The position numbers and the translations under genes are program-made. Of a DNA stretch of 64,000 nucleotides, positions 31,131 to 40,126 are shown in pieces (position 1 is the first letter of the stretch; every line of letters starts with the position of its first letter). The notes beneath the pieces are model-generated. The model was not told the origin of the DNA. It ran no database searches and saw only the letters and a program-made list of their open reading frames with translations. The stretch is from assembly GCF_007830635.1 (NCBI RefSeq), contig NZ_VLLA01000002.1, positions 62,001 through 126,000 of the forward strand, read 5' to 3'. The DNA comes from Bradyrhizobium huanghuaihaiense. Its GTDB lineage: Bacteria > Pseudomonadota > Alphaproteobacteria > Rhizobiales > Xanthobacteraceae.

Positions 31131-33833
31131 ATGACGGCGATCGACCCAAACCTCCGCACCACCAAAACGACATGCCCCTATTGCGGCGTCGGCTGCGGCG
31201 TGCTGGCGACACCCGATGGCAAGGGCGGCGCGGCGATCGCGGGCGATCCTGACCATCCCGCCAATTTCGGCCGGCTGTGCTCGAAGGGCTCGGCGCTGGG
31301 CGAGACCGTTGGCCTCGAAAGCCGGCTGCTCTATCCCATGATCCGCTGCAAGGGCGTGCTGGAGCGCGTCGCCTGGAGCGATGCGCTCGATCACGTCGCC
31401 CATCGCATGCAGCACATCGTGGCCCGCGATGGCGCAGACGCGGTCGCGTTCTATCTCTCCGGCCAGCTCCTCACCGAGGACTATTACGTCGCCAACAAGC
31501 TGATGAAGGGTTTTGTCGGCACGGCGAACGTCGACACCAATTCGCGGCTCTGCATGTCGTCCTCGGTCGCCGGCCATCGCCGCGCCTTCGGCGCCGACAC
31601 CGTGCCCGGCTGCTACGAGGATCTCGATCAGGCCGATCTGCTCGTCTTCGTCGGCTCGAATGCGGCCTGGTGCCATCCCGTGCTGTTCCAGCGCATGGTG
31701 AAGAACCGTGGGGAGCGTGGCGCGCGGATGATCGTGATCGATCCGCGCCGCACCGATACCGCGAGCGATGTCGATCTGTTCCTCGGCCTCAAGCCCGGCA
31801 CCGACACCGCGCTGTTCTCGGGCCTGTTCGTGCATCTCGCCGACAATGGCGCGCTGGACCAGGACTACATCGCTGAGAATACCAGCGGTTTCGACGACGC
31901 ACTGGCGCGCGCGCGCAACATCGCCGGCAGCGTTGCTGCAACCGCGCTTGCCACGGGCCTCTCCGAGCAGGACGTTGCCGCCTTCTTCAAGATGTTCCGC
32001 GACACCGAGAAGGTCGTCACGCTCTATTCGCAGGGCGTCAATCAGTCGGCGCAGGGCACCGACAAGGTCAACGCGATCCTGAATTGTCATCTCGCGACGG
32101 GGCGCATCGGCAAGCCCGGCGCTTCGCCGTTCTCGCTGACCGGCCAGCCCAATGCGATGGGCGGCCGCGAGGTCGGCGGTCTCGCCAATATGCTCGCCGC
32201 GCATATGGGCTTCACGCCGCCCGACATCGACCGTGTCAGGCGGTTCTGGAAGGCACCGCGCATCGCCACGCATGAAGGCCTGAAGGCGGTGCAGCTGTTC
32301 GAGGCCATCAACCGCGGCGAGGTCAAGGCGCTCTGGGTGATGGGTACCAACCCCGCGGTGTCGCTGCCCGATGCGGACTTCGTGCGCGAGGCGCTGAAGA
32401 AGCTCGAGCTGTTCGTGGTGTCCGAGAACGTGCTCTCCAACGACACCGTCGAGGCCGGCCCGCACGTGCTGCTGCCGGCGCTCGCCTGGGGCGAGAAGTC
32501 GGGCACGGTGACCAATTCCGAGCGGCGCATCTCGCGCCAGCGCTCGTTCCTGCCCGCACCGGGCGAGGCGCGCCCCGATTGGTGGATTCTGAGCGAGACC
32601 GCAAAGCGCCTCGGCTTCGGCGACAGTTTTAATTACAAATCCGCGGCTGACATTTTCCGGGAGCACGCCGCGCTCTCCGCTTTCGAGAACGACGGCGGCC
32701 GCGATTTCGACATCGGCGCGCTGACCTCGCTGTCGGACGACGCGTTCGACGCGTTGAAGCCGGTACAGTGGCCGGTGCGCGAAGGCGGGACGCCCGGCGA
32801 ACGTTTCTTCGCGCAAGGCGGCTTCTTCACCAATGACGGCAAGGGCCGCTTCATTGCGCCGGAGGTGCCGACGCTGCGTGGCGAGACCGGTCCCTCGCGC
32901 CCCTTAAGGCTCAATACCGGCCGAATCCGCGACCAGTGGCACACCATGACGCGCACAGGGCTGAGCCAGCGGCTCGGCGCGCATCTGCCCGAGCCGTTCG
33001 TCGAGATTCACCCCGATGACGCCGGCAAATACGGTATCGCCCATGACGGCTATGCCCGCATCACCACCGATTATGGCCAGTGCATCCTGAAGGCCGTCGT
33101 CAGCGAAGGGCAGCAGCGCGGCGCCCTGTTCGTGCCGATCCACTGGAGCGCGATGAATGCCTCGCACGGCCGCGTCGGCGCGCTGGTGCAGTCCTTCACC
33201 GATCCGTTCTCGGGGCAGCCAGAGTCCAAGGCGACGCCAGCCGCGATCGCGCCCTATGAATTCGTCTTCCGCGGCTTCGCGCTGTCGCGCAAGCAGCTCG
33301 ATCTGCCGCAGAACCTGTTGTGGACCCGCGTGACCGTCACCGGCGGCTTCGGCTATCTGTTCGCGGACAATGCGGATCTGTCGCGCTGGCCGGCCTGGCT
33401 CGAGAGCGTCGCCGGCGAGGACGTTGCCGAGTATCGCGACTTCGGCGGCGGCGTCTATCGTGCCGCCTCGTTTGCAGGCGACCGCATCGAGACCTGCCTG
33501 TTCGTCGGCCCCGCACATGACGCCGGCGATTGGGAGGTGGTCAAGAGCCTGTTCGTGGCCGATCAGGTCACCGACGATCAGCGCCGCATGCTGCTGTCGG
33601 GCAAGTCCAGCGAAGGCGCTGCCTCGACCGGCCCGATCGTCTGCGCCTGCTTCGGCGTCGGCCGCGGCACCATCTGCGACACCATCACTGGCGGCGCACG
33701 CACCGCCGCCGAGATCGGTGCCAAGCTCAAGGCCGGCACCAATTGCGGCTCCTGCATCCCCGAGCTGAAGCGCCTGATCGCGACGACGGAGGTCGTGCCG
33801 GCGAAGCAGAAGGTCGCAAGCGCGGCGGGGTAG
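31131..33833 (+). CDS. nasC: Assimilatory nitrate reductase catalytic subunit
   Basis: A 900-residue molybdoenzyme. The N-terminal [4Fe-4S] site is Cys15-x2-Cys18-x3-Cys22-x27-Cys50 (CPYCGVGCGV...GRLCSKG). The bis-MGD-binding body follows. The C-terminal 60 residues are a BFD-like [2Fe-2S] domain (IVCACFGVGRG...TNCGSCIPELKRL) that receives electrons, as in Klebsiella NasA. There is no signal peptide, so it reduces nitrate to nitrite in the cytoplasm. The start follows the flp stop directly. Nitrite reductase is not in the window. Confidence 0.96.
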   Translation: MTAIDPNLRTTKTTCPYCGVGCGVLATPDGKGGAAIAGDPDHPANFGRLCSKGSALGETVGLESRLLYPMIRCKGVLERVAWSDALDHVAHRMQHIVARDGADAVAFYLSGQLLTEDYYVANKLMKGFVGTANVDTNSRLCMSSSVAGHRRAFGADTVPGCYEDLDQADLLVFVGSNAAWCHPVLFQRMVKNRGERGARMIVIDPRRTDTASDVDLFLGLKPGTDTALFSGLFVHLADNGALDQDYIAENTSGFDDALARARNIAGSVAATALATGLSEQDVAAFFKMFRDTEKVVTLYSQGVNQSAQGTDKVNAILNCHLATGRIGKPGASPFSLTGQPNAMGGREVGGLANMLAAHMGFTPPDIDRVRRFWKAPRIATHEGLKAVQLFEAINRGEVKALWVMGTNPAVSLPDADFVREALKKLELFVVSENVLSNDTVEAGPHVLLPALAWGEKSGTVTNSERRISRQRSFLPAPGEARPDWWILSETAKRLGFGDSFNYKSAADIFREHAALSAFENDGGRDFDIGALTSLSDDAFDALKPVQWPVREGGTPGERFFAQGGFFTNDGKGRFIAPEVPTLRGETGPSRPLRLNTGRIRDQWHTMTRTGLSQRLGAHLPEPFVEIHPDDAGKYGIAHDGYARITTDYGQCILKAVVSEGQQRGALFVPIHWSAMNASHGRVGALVQSFTDPFSGQPESKATPAAIAPYEFVFRGFALSRKQLDLPQNLLWTRVTVTGGFGYLFADNADLSRWPAWLESVAGEDVAEYRDFGGGVYRAASFAGDRIETCLFVGPAHDAGDWEVVKSLFVADQVTDDQRRMLLSGKSSEGAASTGPIVCACFGVGRGTICDTITGGARTAAEIGAKLKAGTNCGSCIPELKRLIATTEVVPAKQKVASAAG

Positions 33834-33851
33834 GTCCGGCTCTTTCCATCG

Positions 33852-33927
33852 TCATTGCGAGCGTAGCGAAGCAATCCAGAGTCTTTCCGCGGCGGGATTC
33901 TGGATTGCTTCGCTGCGCTCGCAATGA
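33852..33927. repeat. Dispersed palindrome (TCATTGCGAGCG family)
   Basis: TCATTGCGAGCGTAGCGAAG and its reverse complement at the right edge flank AATCCAG...CTGGATT. The long near-perfect inverted repeat folds as one hairpin on either strand. It lies 18 bases behind nasC and could serve to end or protect that message. Related copies are near 39.4 and 44.3 kb. Confidence 0.8.
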
Positions 33928-33960
33928 CCGTGTTGATGCAGGCGTGCCAAAACCATGATC

Positions 33961-34098
33961 TCGTGCCCCGGACGCAGCGCAGCGTCCCTTCGACGGTGCG
34001 CTGCAGAGCCGGGGCCCATCCAACAGCAGAGGGTTTGGCTTTTCTGGGTCCCGGCTCTGCGCAGCAGCGTTTCACGCTGCAGCGCGTCCGGGACACGA
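33961..34098. repeat. Dispersed palindrome (TCGTGCCCCGGAC family)
   Basis: TCGTGCCCCGGAC on the left matches GTCCGGGACACGA on the right. Inner parts carry GCTGCAGAGCCGGG and CCCGGCTCTGC. A second copy is at 42.5 kb. It lies between nasC and the next gene, so the whole 33.84-34.19 kb stretch is repeat DNA without a gene. Confidence 0.75.
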
Positions 34099-34194
34099 GA
34101 GAGGTGGGGACGCAGCCATGCCCTCCGCCCAATCGACGCGACGTCGATTGTCGCCTATGCTGCCGTGCGCTCACCCTCAACAATCAAAAAAACA

Positions 34195-35094
34195 ATGATG
34201 TACCTGGAAACGCCGCCGCGCCTGATCGAGACCAGGCTGTTCTCCGCGATGCCCGACAAATTCCGCCGCAAGGGCGAGCGGACCGATTGGGCTGACGCCA
34301 ACCGCCCTCGCGTGCCGACGGACTCCTTCATCGAGGGACCGTCGTTCGACACGGACGGCAATCTCTACATCGTCGATATTCCATTCGGCCGCATCTTCCA
34401 TATCGCGCCCGGCGGCGAATGGTCGCTCGTGATCGAATATGAGGGCTGGCCGAACGGGCTGAAGATCGCAGCCGACGGCCGCATTCTTGTCGCCGACTAC
34501 ATGCATGGCATCATGGAGCTCGATGCGAAGGCCGGGCGCATCAAGCCGATCCTGACCGCGCGCAATTCGGAGTCGTTCCGCGGCTGCAACGATCTGCATC
34601 TCGCCTCCAACGGCGACATCTATTTCACCGATCAGGGCCAGACCGGCCTGCACGATCCGAGCGGCCGCGTCTATCGGCTGGCACTGAGCGGCCGGCTTGA
34701 TTGCCTGCTCGACACCGGCATCAGCCCGAACGGTCTCGTGCTCGATCCAACCGAGACGGTGCTGTTCGTTGCGATGACGCGCGACAACGCGGTGTGGCGG
34801 CTGCCGTTCATGAAGGACGGCAGCGTGTCGAAAGTCGGCCGCTTCTGCGCGCTGTTCGGCACCAGCGGTCCTGATGGCATGACCATGGATGCGAAGGGGC
34901 GCCTGTTCGTCGGCCATGCCTCGCTCGGACACGTCTTCGTGTTCGCGCCGAACGGGGAGCTGATCGCGCGGATCAAGTCGTGCGCAGGCCCGAACTGCAC
35001 CAATGTCGCCATCGGTGGCGAAAACAGGGATCGACTCTATATCACGGAGTCTGCGACCGGCAGCGTTCTGGTGGCGGATATCGGCGGTCTCTAG
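34195..35094 (+). CDS. SMP-30/gluconolactonase-family protein
   Basis: A 299-residue six-bladed beta-propeller of the SMP-30/Gluconolactonase/LRE-like region type. Propeller repeats are visible (IEGPSFDTDGNLYIVD, NDLHLASNGDIYFTDQG, SPNGLVLDPTETVLFVAMT, PDGMTMDAKGRLFVGH). Metal-binding positions are expected at the glutamate in FIEGPS, the asparagine in CNDLH and aspartate in GPDGMT. Such enzymes open sugar-acid lactones. Two adjacent ATGs lie at 34195 and 34198. It is followed after 19 bases by an aldo/keto reductase, probably one transcript. Confidence 0.9.
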   Translation: MMYLETPPRLIETRLFSAMPDKFRRKGERTDWADANRPRVPTDSFIEGPSFDTDGNLYIVDIPFGRIFHIAPGGEWSLVIEYEGWPNGLKIAADGRILVADYMHGIMELDAKAGRIKPILTARNSESFRGCNDLHLASNGDIYFTDQGQTGLHDPSGRVYRLALSGRLDCLLDTGISPNGLVLDPTETVLFVAMTRDNAVWRLPFMKDGSVSKVGRFCALFGTSGPDGMTMDAKGRLFVGHASLGHVFVFAPNGELIARIKSCAGPNCTNVAIGGENRDRLYITESATGSVLVADIGGL

Positions 35095-35113
35095 AGCATC
35101 TGAAGGAATAAAC

Positions 35114-35953
35114 ATGAACACAAAACCCTTCGGCAAAACCAACGCCAACGTCTCCGTCATCGGGCAGGGCACCTGGTATCTCGACCATGGCGACCGCAAG
35201 CGCGCGATCGCGGCGCTTCAGCGTGGGCTCGATCTCGGCATGACCCACATCGACACCGCCGAGATGTATGGCGATGCCGAGCTCGTCATTGCGGATGCGA
35301 TCGCGGGCCGCCGCGATGAAGTCTTCCTCGTCTCGAAGGTGCTGCCGAGCAACGCCTCGCGCCGTGGCACCATCACGGCGTGCGAGCGCTCGCTGAAGCG
35401 ACTCAAGACCGATCGGCTCGACTGTTATCTCTTGCACTGGCGCGGGTCCTATCCGCTCGAAGACACCGTCGCCGCGTTCGAGGATCTGGTGACATCAGGC
35501 AAGATCAAATCCTGGGGCGTCTCGAATTTCGATGCCGATGATCTCGACGAGATTCTCGATGTCTCGGGCGAAGGGCGGATCGCCTGCAGTCAGGTGCTCT
35601 ATCATCTGAAGGAACGAGCCATCGAGCATGCGGTGATTCCGTGGTGCGAGCAGCATGGCGTTGCCGTCGTCGCTTATTCGCCGTTCGGCCACGATGATTT
35701 CCCGGCGAGCAACAGCAAGGGCGGCGCCGTGCTCGCGCGCATCGCGGAGGCACGACGCGCGACACCGCGTCAGGTCGCGCTGAGCTTCCTCACCCGTGCG
35801 ACTACGGTGTTCGCGATTCCGAAGGCCTCATCCGCGGAACACGCCGGCGAAAATGCGGCAGCGGGCGATCTCGTGCTGACGAAAGAGGAGATTTCGGCGC
35901 TCGATGCGGCGTTTCCGCGCGGTCCCAAGCCGCGCAGTCTACCCATGCTGTAG
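35114..35953 (+). CDS. Aldo/keto reductase
   Basis: A 279-residue NADPH-dependent reductase. The active-site tetrad is in place: Asp and Tyr in HIDTAEMYG, Lys in LVSKVLPSNA and His in YLLHWRG. Cofactor-binding motif GVSNFDADDL follows and IPKASSAEH sits near the end. AAGGAATAAAC precedes the ATG at 35114. It probably follows the lactonase on one transcript, suggesting sugar or sugar-lactone metabolism, though the substrate cannot be fixed. Confidence 0.92.
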   Translation: MNTKPFGKTNANVSVIGQGTWYLDHGDRKRAIAALQRGLDLGMTHIDTAEMYGDAELVIADAIAGRRDEVFLVSKVLPSNASRRGTITACERSLKRLKTDRLDCYLLHWRGSYPLEDTVAAFEDLVTSGKIKSWGVSNFDADDLDEILDVSGEGRIACSQVLYHLKERAIEHAVIPWCEQHGVAVVAYSPFGHDDFPASNSKGGAVLARIAEARRATPRQVALSFLTRATTVFAIPKASSAEHAGENAAAGDLVLTKEEISALDAAFPRGPKPRSLPML

Positions 35954-36147
35954 TGCACAAACGCCCATTATTAACGGAGTATTGACGCGCGCGGCGATCA
36001 GCGCATATCGGCATCCTGTTTTCGGAAGTTGTGAAAGCGGCACATTTGTCGTTTTTTACAAGCGCACTCGATTCGCATTTTTCCCGAGTTCCAGCCGTGA
36101 CCCCGCCGCCAGCCGCAGCCGCAAGGCTCGATAGTATTTCCGTGCCT

Positions 36148-37083
36148 ATGCCCGAGAAGAAGCATGTTGGTCGCCGCGCGCCCGCGCGCGTCGATCATCC
36201 CTTCAAGGGCATCGCACTGATCCTGCTGTCGACGGTATTCCTCGGCTGCTCCGACACCGCCGCGAAATATCTCTCGACCAGCCTGCCCTCGATCGAGATC
36301 ACCTGGATCCGCTTTCTCACCTTCGCGCTGATCTTCACGCCGGTGATGCTGCGGTCCTCGCCGTATTACGCGATGCGCACCGATCGTCTCGGATTGCACG
36401 TGATGCGCGGCGCGGTGCTGCTCGGCTCCTCGCTGTTCTTCATCACCGGCCTCGGCTTCCTCCCGATCGCGGAGGCGTCGGCCACCGGCTTCGTTGCGCC
36501 GCTGTTCGTCACTGCGCTCTCGATCGTCTTCCTCGGCGAGAAGGTCGGCATGCGCCGCTGGTTCGCCACCGCGCTCGGCCTCGTCGGCGTGCTGATCATC
36601 CTGCGGCCGGGCACCAGCGCGTTTCATCCGGCGGCGTTCTTCCCGGTCGTCTCGGCGGCCTGCTGGGCCGGCACGCTGATCCTGACGCGCATGATGAGCG
36701 GTCGTGAGGCCGTCGTCACCACCATGGCCTATTCCTCGCTGACCGGCCTTGCGATCCTCACCGCAATCGTGCCCTTCGTCTGGGTGACGCCGTCCTGGAC
36801 CGCGATCGCGCTCGGCATCTTCATCGGCGTCGCGTCGACCGCCGGCCAGTGGATCGTCGTGCTGGCCTATCGCTACGGCGATGCCTCGGTGCTGGCGCCG
36901 TTCTCCTACTCGCAATTGTTGTGGGTCAGCATTCTCGGCTTCTTCATCTTCGGCGAGGTGCCGAGCATCTGGACCATCGTCGGCGCGGCTTTCATCGTCG
37001 CCAGCGGTCTCTACATCGCCCATCGCGAGCGCGTCCGCCGCGCCCAGCTCCTGGTGCTGGAAGAGCGTTTCCCGAACGCCTGA
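36148..37083 (+). CDS. DMT-superfamily transporter (EamA type)
   Basis: A 311-residue membrane protein with ten helices made of two EamA repeats (GIALILLSTVFLGCSDTAAK..., FFPVVSAACWAGTLILTR...). Family members export amino acids, nucleosides or other small metabolites. I prefer the ATG at 36148 (MPEKKHVGRR), giving a short cytoplasmic N-terminus; an earlier in-frame start at 36031 would add 39 unlikely residues. It stands alone between an aldo/keto reductase and an alcohol dehydrogenase. Confidence 0.88.
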   Translation: MPEKKHVGRRAPARVDHPFKGIALILLSTVFLGCSDTAAKYLSTSLPSIEITWIRFLTFALIFTPVMLRSSPYYAMRTDRLGLHVMRGAVLLGSSLFFITGLGFLPIAEASATGFVAPLFVTALSIVFLGEKVGMRRWFATALGLVGVLIILRPGTSAFHPAAFFPVVSAACWAGTLILTRMMSGREAVVTTMAYSSLTGLAILTAIVPFVWVTPSWTAIALGIFIGVASTAGQWIVVLAYRYGDASVLAPFSYSQLLWVSILGFFIFGEVPSIWTIVGAAFIVASGLYIAHRERVRRAQLLVLEERFPNA

Positions 37084-37143
37084 CACAAGTTCGCAGCTTC
37101 CGCTTCGTGCTATCAACGGCTCCAACAACACGGGAGGAGCCGG

Positions 37144-38223
37144 ATGCGCGCCGCGATTTTCAGGGATGGTGAGATTGTCGTTGGCCAGATGGCGGATCCG
37201 AGGCCCGGTCCCGGCCAGGTTCTGGTCAGGACGCTCGCCTGCGGTATCTGCGGCTCCGACCTGCATGCCCGCCAGCACGCCCCCCGCATGGTGGAGATGG
37301 CGAAGAAGACCGGCCGCACGCCGATGGATTTGTCGCGCGATGTCGTGTTTGGTCACGAGTTCTGCTGCGAGATCGTCGATTACGGCCCAGGCACTGAACG
37401 TCGGCTCAAGCCGGGGACGCATGTCTGCTCGCTGCCCGCGCTGCTGACGCCGGAGGGCATCAAGGGCATCGGCTATTCCAACGAATTCGTCGGTGGCTAT
37501 GCGGAAGCGATGCTGCTGAGCGAGCCGTTGCTGCTCGAAGTGCCCAATGGTCTTGCGCCGGAACACGCCGCGCTCACCGAGCCGCTGGCGGTCGGCGTTC
37601 ACGCGGTGGCGAAAGCCAACATTCGCGGCGGCGAGGTGCCGCTGGTGATCGGCTGCGGCCCGGTCGGGCTCGCGGTGATCGCGGCGCTGAAGATCCGGGG
37701 CCTGCATCCGATCGTTGCCGCCGACTATTCGCCGGCGCGGCGCGCGCTCGCGGCAAAGCTCGGTGCCGACGTCGTCGTCGATCCCAGGGTGTCGCAGCCC
37801 TATACGACCTGGGCCGAGCATGCGCAGATGTCGGACGCGGAGAAGGCGGCGCGGCCGCCGTTCCAGGCCATGCTGCCGGCGCTGAAGCCCGCGATCATCT
37901 TCGAATGCGTCGGCGTGCCCGGCCTGTTGCAGCAGGTGTTCGAAGGCGCTCCGCGCGATGCGCGCATCGTCGTGGTCGGCGTCTGCATGGAGAGCGACAG
38001 AAGCGAGCCCATGCTCGGCATCATGAAGGAGCTCAATGTCCAGTACGTTCTCGGCTACACGCCGGAGGAGTTTGCGGCCTCACTGCGCCTGATCGCGGAA
38101 GGGCAGGTGGATGCCGCGGCGATGGTGACGGCCGAGGTCGGCATCGACGGTGTCGCAAAGGCGTTTGCCGATCTCGCCAATCCGGAAGTCCACACCAAGA
38201 TCATCGTGCAGCCGTGGCGATGA
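37144..38223 (+). CDS. Zinc-type alcohol dehydrogenase family protein
   Basis: A 359-residue medium-chain dehydrogenase/reductase. The catalytic zinc ligand cysteine is in CGICGSD and the histidine in FGHEFCCEI. The nucleotide motif is GCGPVGLAVIAA. The usual four-cysteine structural zinc lobe is absent; instead there is an insert (RMVEMAKKTGRTPMD) before the GHE motif. It could oxidise an alcohol or polyol. It is followed by a dispersed palindrome. Confidence 0.88.
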   Translation: MRAAIFRDGEIVVGQMADPRPGPGQVLVRTLACGICGSDLHARQHAPRMVEMAKKTGRTPMDLSRDVVFGHEFCCEIVDYGPGTERRLKPGTHVCSLPALLTPEGIKGIGYSNEFVGGYAEAMLLSEPLLLEVPNGLAPEHAALTEPLAVGVHAVAKANIRGGEVPLVIGCGPVGLAVIAALKIRGLHPIVAADYSPARRALAAKLGADVVVDPRVSQPYTTWAEHAQMSDAEKAARPPFQAMLPALKPAIIFECVGVPGLLQQVFEGAPRDARIVVVGVCMESDRSEPMLGIMKELNVQYVLGYTPEEFAASLRLIAEGQVDAAAMVTAEVGIDGVAKAFADLANPEVHTKIIVQPWR

Positions 38224-38230
38224 CGGTGCC

Positions 38231-38321
38231 GTAGGGTGGGCAAAGCGAAGCGTGCCCACCATTTTCACCACGAACGCGGATGCATGGTGGGCACGGCGCT
38301 TTGCGCCTTTGCCCACCCTAC
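38231..38321. repeat. Dispersed palindrome (GTAGGGTGGGCAAAG family)
   Basis: GTAGGGTGGGCAAAG at the left is complementary to CTTTGCCCACCCTAC-like sequence at the right (TTTGCCCACCCTAC). Inner CGTGCCCACCA pairs with TGGTGGGCACG. It separates the convergent alcohol dehydrogenase and PPK2 genes. A second copy is at 44.4 kb. Confidence 0.8.
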
Positions 38322-38331
38322 GAGACCTCCC

Positions 38332-39252
38332 TCAATACTTCGCCGGCACGTACATCTCCAGCGGGACCGGGCCGCGGTGGTAGTCGGGGTTGCGCACGCG
38401 CGCCGGCAGCACCACCGGGACGTGCGCGACCTCCTGGTAGGGGATCTGGGTCAAGAGATGCGAGATGCAGTTGAGCCGCGCGCGCTTCTTGTCGACGGCA
38501 TCGACGATCCACCACGGCGAGTCCGGCAGGTGCGTGTACTCCAGCATCGTCTCCTTGGCCTTCGTATAGGCCTCCCAGCGGCTGCGCGCCTCGACGTCCA
38601 TCGGGCTCAGCTTCCACTGCTTGAGTGGATCCTTGATGCGCATGGTGAAGCGGAACTGCTGCTCGTCGTCGGTGATCGAGAACCAGTACTTGACCAGGAT
38701 GATGCCGGAGCGGATCAGCATCCGCTCGAACTCCGGCACGGTCTTGAAGAACTCCTGGTATTGCTCCTCGGTGCAGAAGCCCATCACGCGCTCGACGCCG
38801 GCGCGGTTGTACCAGCTGCGGTCGAACAGCACGATCTCGCCGCCGGCCGGCAGGTGCGCCACGTAGCGCTGGAAGTACCATTGCGACCGCTCGCGCTCGC
38901 TCGGCGCGGGCAGCGCGGCGACGCGGCAGACGCGCGGATTGAGGCGCTGCGTGATGCGCTTGATGACGCCGCCCTTGCCGGCGGAATCGCGGCCCTCGAA
39001 CAGCACCACGACCTTCTTCTTCTCGGTCTGCACCCAGTCCTGCAGCTTGACCAGCTCGCCCTGGAGGCGGAGCAGCTCCCGGAAATAGAGTTTTCGGTCG
39101 ACCGTCGGGTTCAGCGTATCGGTCTCGTCCAGGAGCTCGTCGAGACGGGCGTCATCCAGCTCCATCTCCAGCTCCTCGTCGAGATCGTCGGCCATCTCCT
39201 GGATGATGCGCTCGCGCTTGGCGGTCTGGGCGGTGCGGTCGGATGCGGTCAT
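38332..39252 (-). CDS. ppk2: Polyphosphate kinase 2
   Basis: A 306-residue PPK2 of the single-domain class I kind. Walker A is GRDSAGKGG (87-95) and Walker B FDRSWYNR (Asp144), with the lid-module segment WYFQRYVAHLP before it. The enzyme transfers phosphate between polyphosphate and nucleoside diphosphates. The N-terminal 40 residues are very acidic (DDLDEELEMELDD). It is monocistronic, with repeat DNA on both sides. Confidence 0.95.
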   Translation of the reverse strand: MTASDRTAQTAKRERIIQEMADDLDEELEMELDDARLDELLDETDTLNPTVDRKLYFRELLRLQGELVKLQDWVQTEKKKVVVLFEGRDSAGKGGVIKRITQRLNPRVCRVAALPAPSERERSQWYFQRYVAHLPAGGEIVLFDRSWYNRAGVERVMGFCTEEQYQEFFKTVPEFERMLIRSGIILVKYWFSITDDEQQFRFTMRIKDPLKQWKLSPMDVEARSRWEAYTKAKETMLEYTHLPDSPWWIVDAVDKKRARLNCISHLLTQIPYQEVAHVPVVLPARVRNPDYHRGPVPLEMYVPAKY

Positions 39253-39372
39253 GGCTGCGGCTCTCGGGTGGGAACGGTTGTCAAATGACCATCGGTGCCC
39301 TTTGTTTCATCCATGTGACAACGTCGGCTTCTGCTACCTCGGATGAGGTGTCGGGAACTGCTCCCTCCGCCG

Positions 39373-39521
39373 TCATTGCGAGCCAACGGGTCCGCGCGGA
39401 GCGCGGCCCGATGACAGGCTCCGCGAAGCAATCCAGTGTCCCTCCGTTGAGGCAGTCTGGATTGCTTCGTCGCATCAGCGCAAAATTGCTACGCAATTTT
39501 GTCGCGAGCTCCTCGCAATGA
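39373..39521. repeat. Compound dispersed palindrome (TCATTGCGAG family)
   Basis: TCATTGCGAG at the left and CTCGCAATGA at the right form the ends. Inside, GAAGCAATCCAG pairs with CTGGATTGCTTC, and CAAAATTGC pairs with GCAATTTTG in a small extra hairpin. The insert makes this copy longer than that at 33.85 kb. It lies between the PPK2 promoter side and the Lrp stop. Confidence 0.75.
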
Positions 39522-39528
39522 CAATCCG

Positions 39529-39990
39529 TCACACTGGCAGCGCGATCGAATATTTCACCTGGCTCAGTGCAAAGCTGGACTCGATCGAGGCGATGCCATC
39601 GAGCCGGGTCAGCTTGGTCTTCAGGAACGTCTCGTATGAGGCGAGGTCGGCGGCCACCACGCGCAGCAGATAGTCACGGTTGCCGGTCATCAGGTAACAT
39701 TCCAGCACCTCATCCCATTTCGAGATGGCGCGGGCAAAGCGGTTGAGGTCCTCCTCCTTCTGCCGCGCCAGCTTGATCGAGATGAACACGCTGACGTGGA
39801 GGCCGAGCGCCTTTTGGTCGACGGTCGCGACATAGCGGGAGATGACGCCGCGCTCCTCCAGCAGCTTGACCCGGCGATGGCAGGGCGAGACCGACAGCCC
39901 GACCTTGTCGGCGAGCTCCTGCATGGTCAAACGGCTGTCGTTCTGGAGGTAGCTGAGGATCTTGCGGTCGATGGCGTCGAGCTCGGGCAT
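39529..39990 (-). CDS. Lrp/AsnC-family transcriptional regulator
   Basis: A 153-residue regulator. The N-terminal helix-turn-helix is LTMQELADKVGLSVSPCHRRVKLLEERG. The C-terminal RAM domain (about 70-145) holds the ligand-binding GNRDYLLRVVA strand. The ATG at 39990 begins MPELDAIDRKIL, the classic Lrp start; longer frames upstream overlap the divergent gene. It is divergent from an AceE-like gene and probably controls it in response to an amino acid. Confidence 0.93.
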   Translation of the reverse strand: MPELDAIDRKILSYLQNDSRLTMQELADKVGLSVSPCHRRVKLLEERGVISRYVATVDQKALGLHVSVFISIKLARQKEEDLNRFARAISKWDEVLECYLMTGNRDYLLRVVAADLASYETFLKTKLTRLDGIASIESSFALSQVKYSIALPV

Positions 39991-40028
39991 TGGGATGGAA
40001 CCTGTTTTCAGCGGGCTATGTTGGTAAA

Positions 40029-40050
40029 ATATCCCAATATTTGGAGATAT
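40029..40050. promoter_or_regulatory. Candidate Lrp-family operator
   Basis: ATATCCCAATATTTGGAGATAT is an AT-rich near-palindrome in otherwise GC-rich DNA, centred between the divergent regulator and E1 genes. Lrp-type proteins bind such sites. It begins 39 bases upstream of the regulator start. Confidence 0.6.
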
Positions 40051-40126
40051 GGCGCGAAAAATTGAGAAGTTTGGCGCCGGCCGCAGGCGTATCATCGTCA
40101 GAACCTGTTTCCGGGAGCGCATTGCC

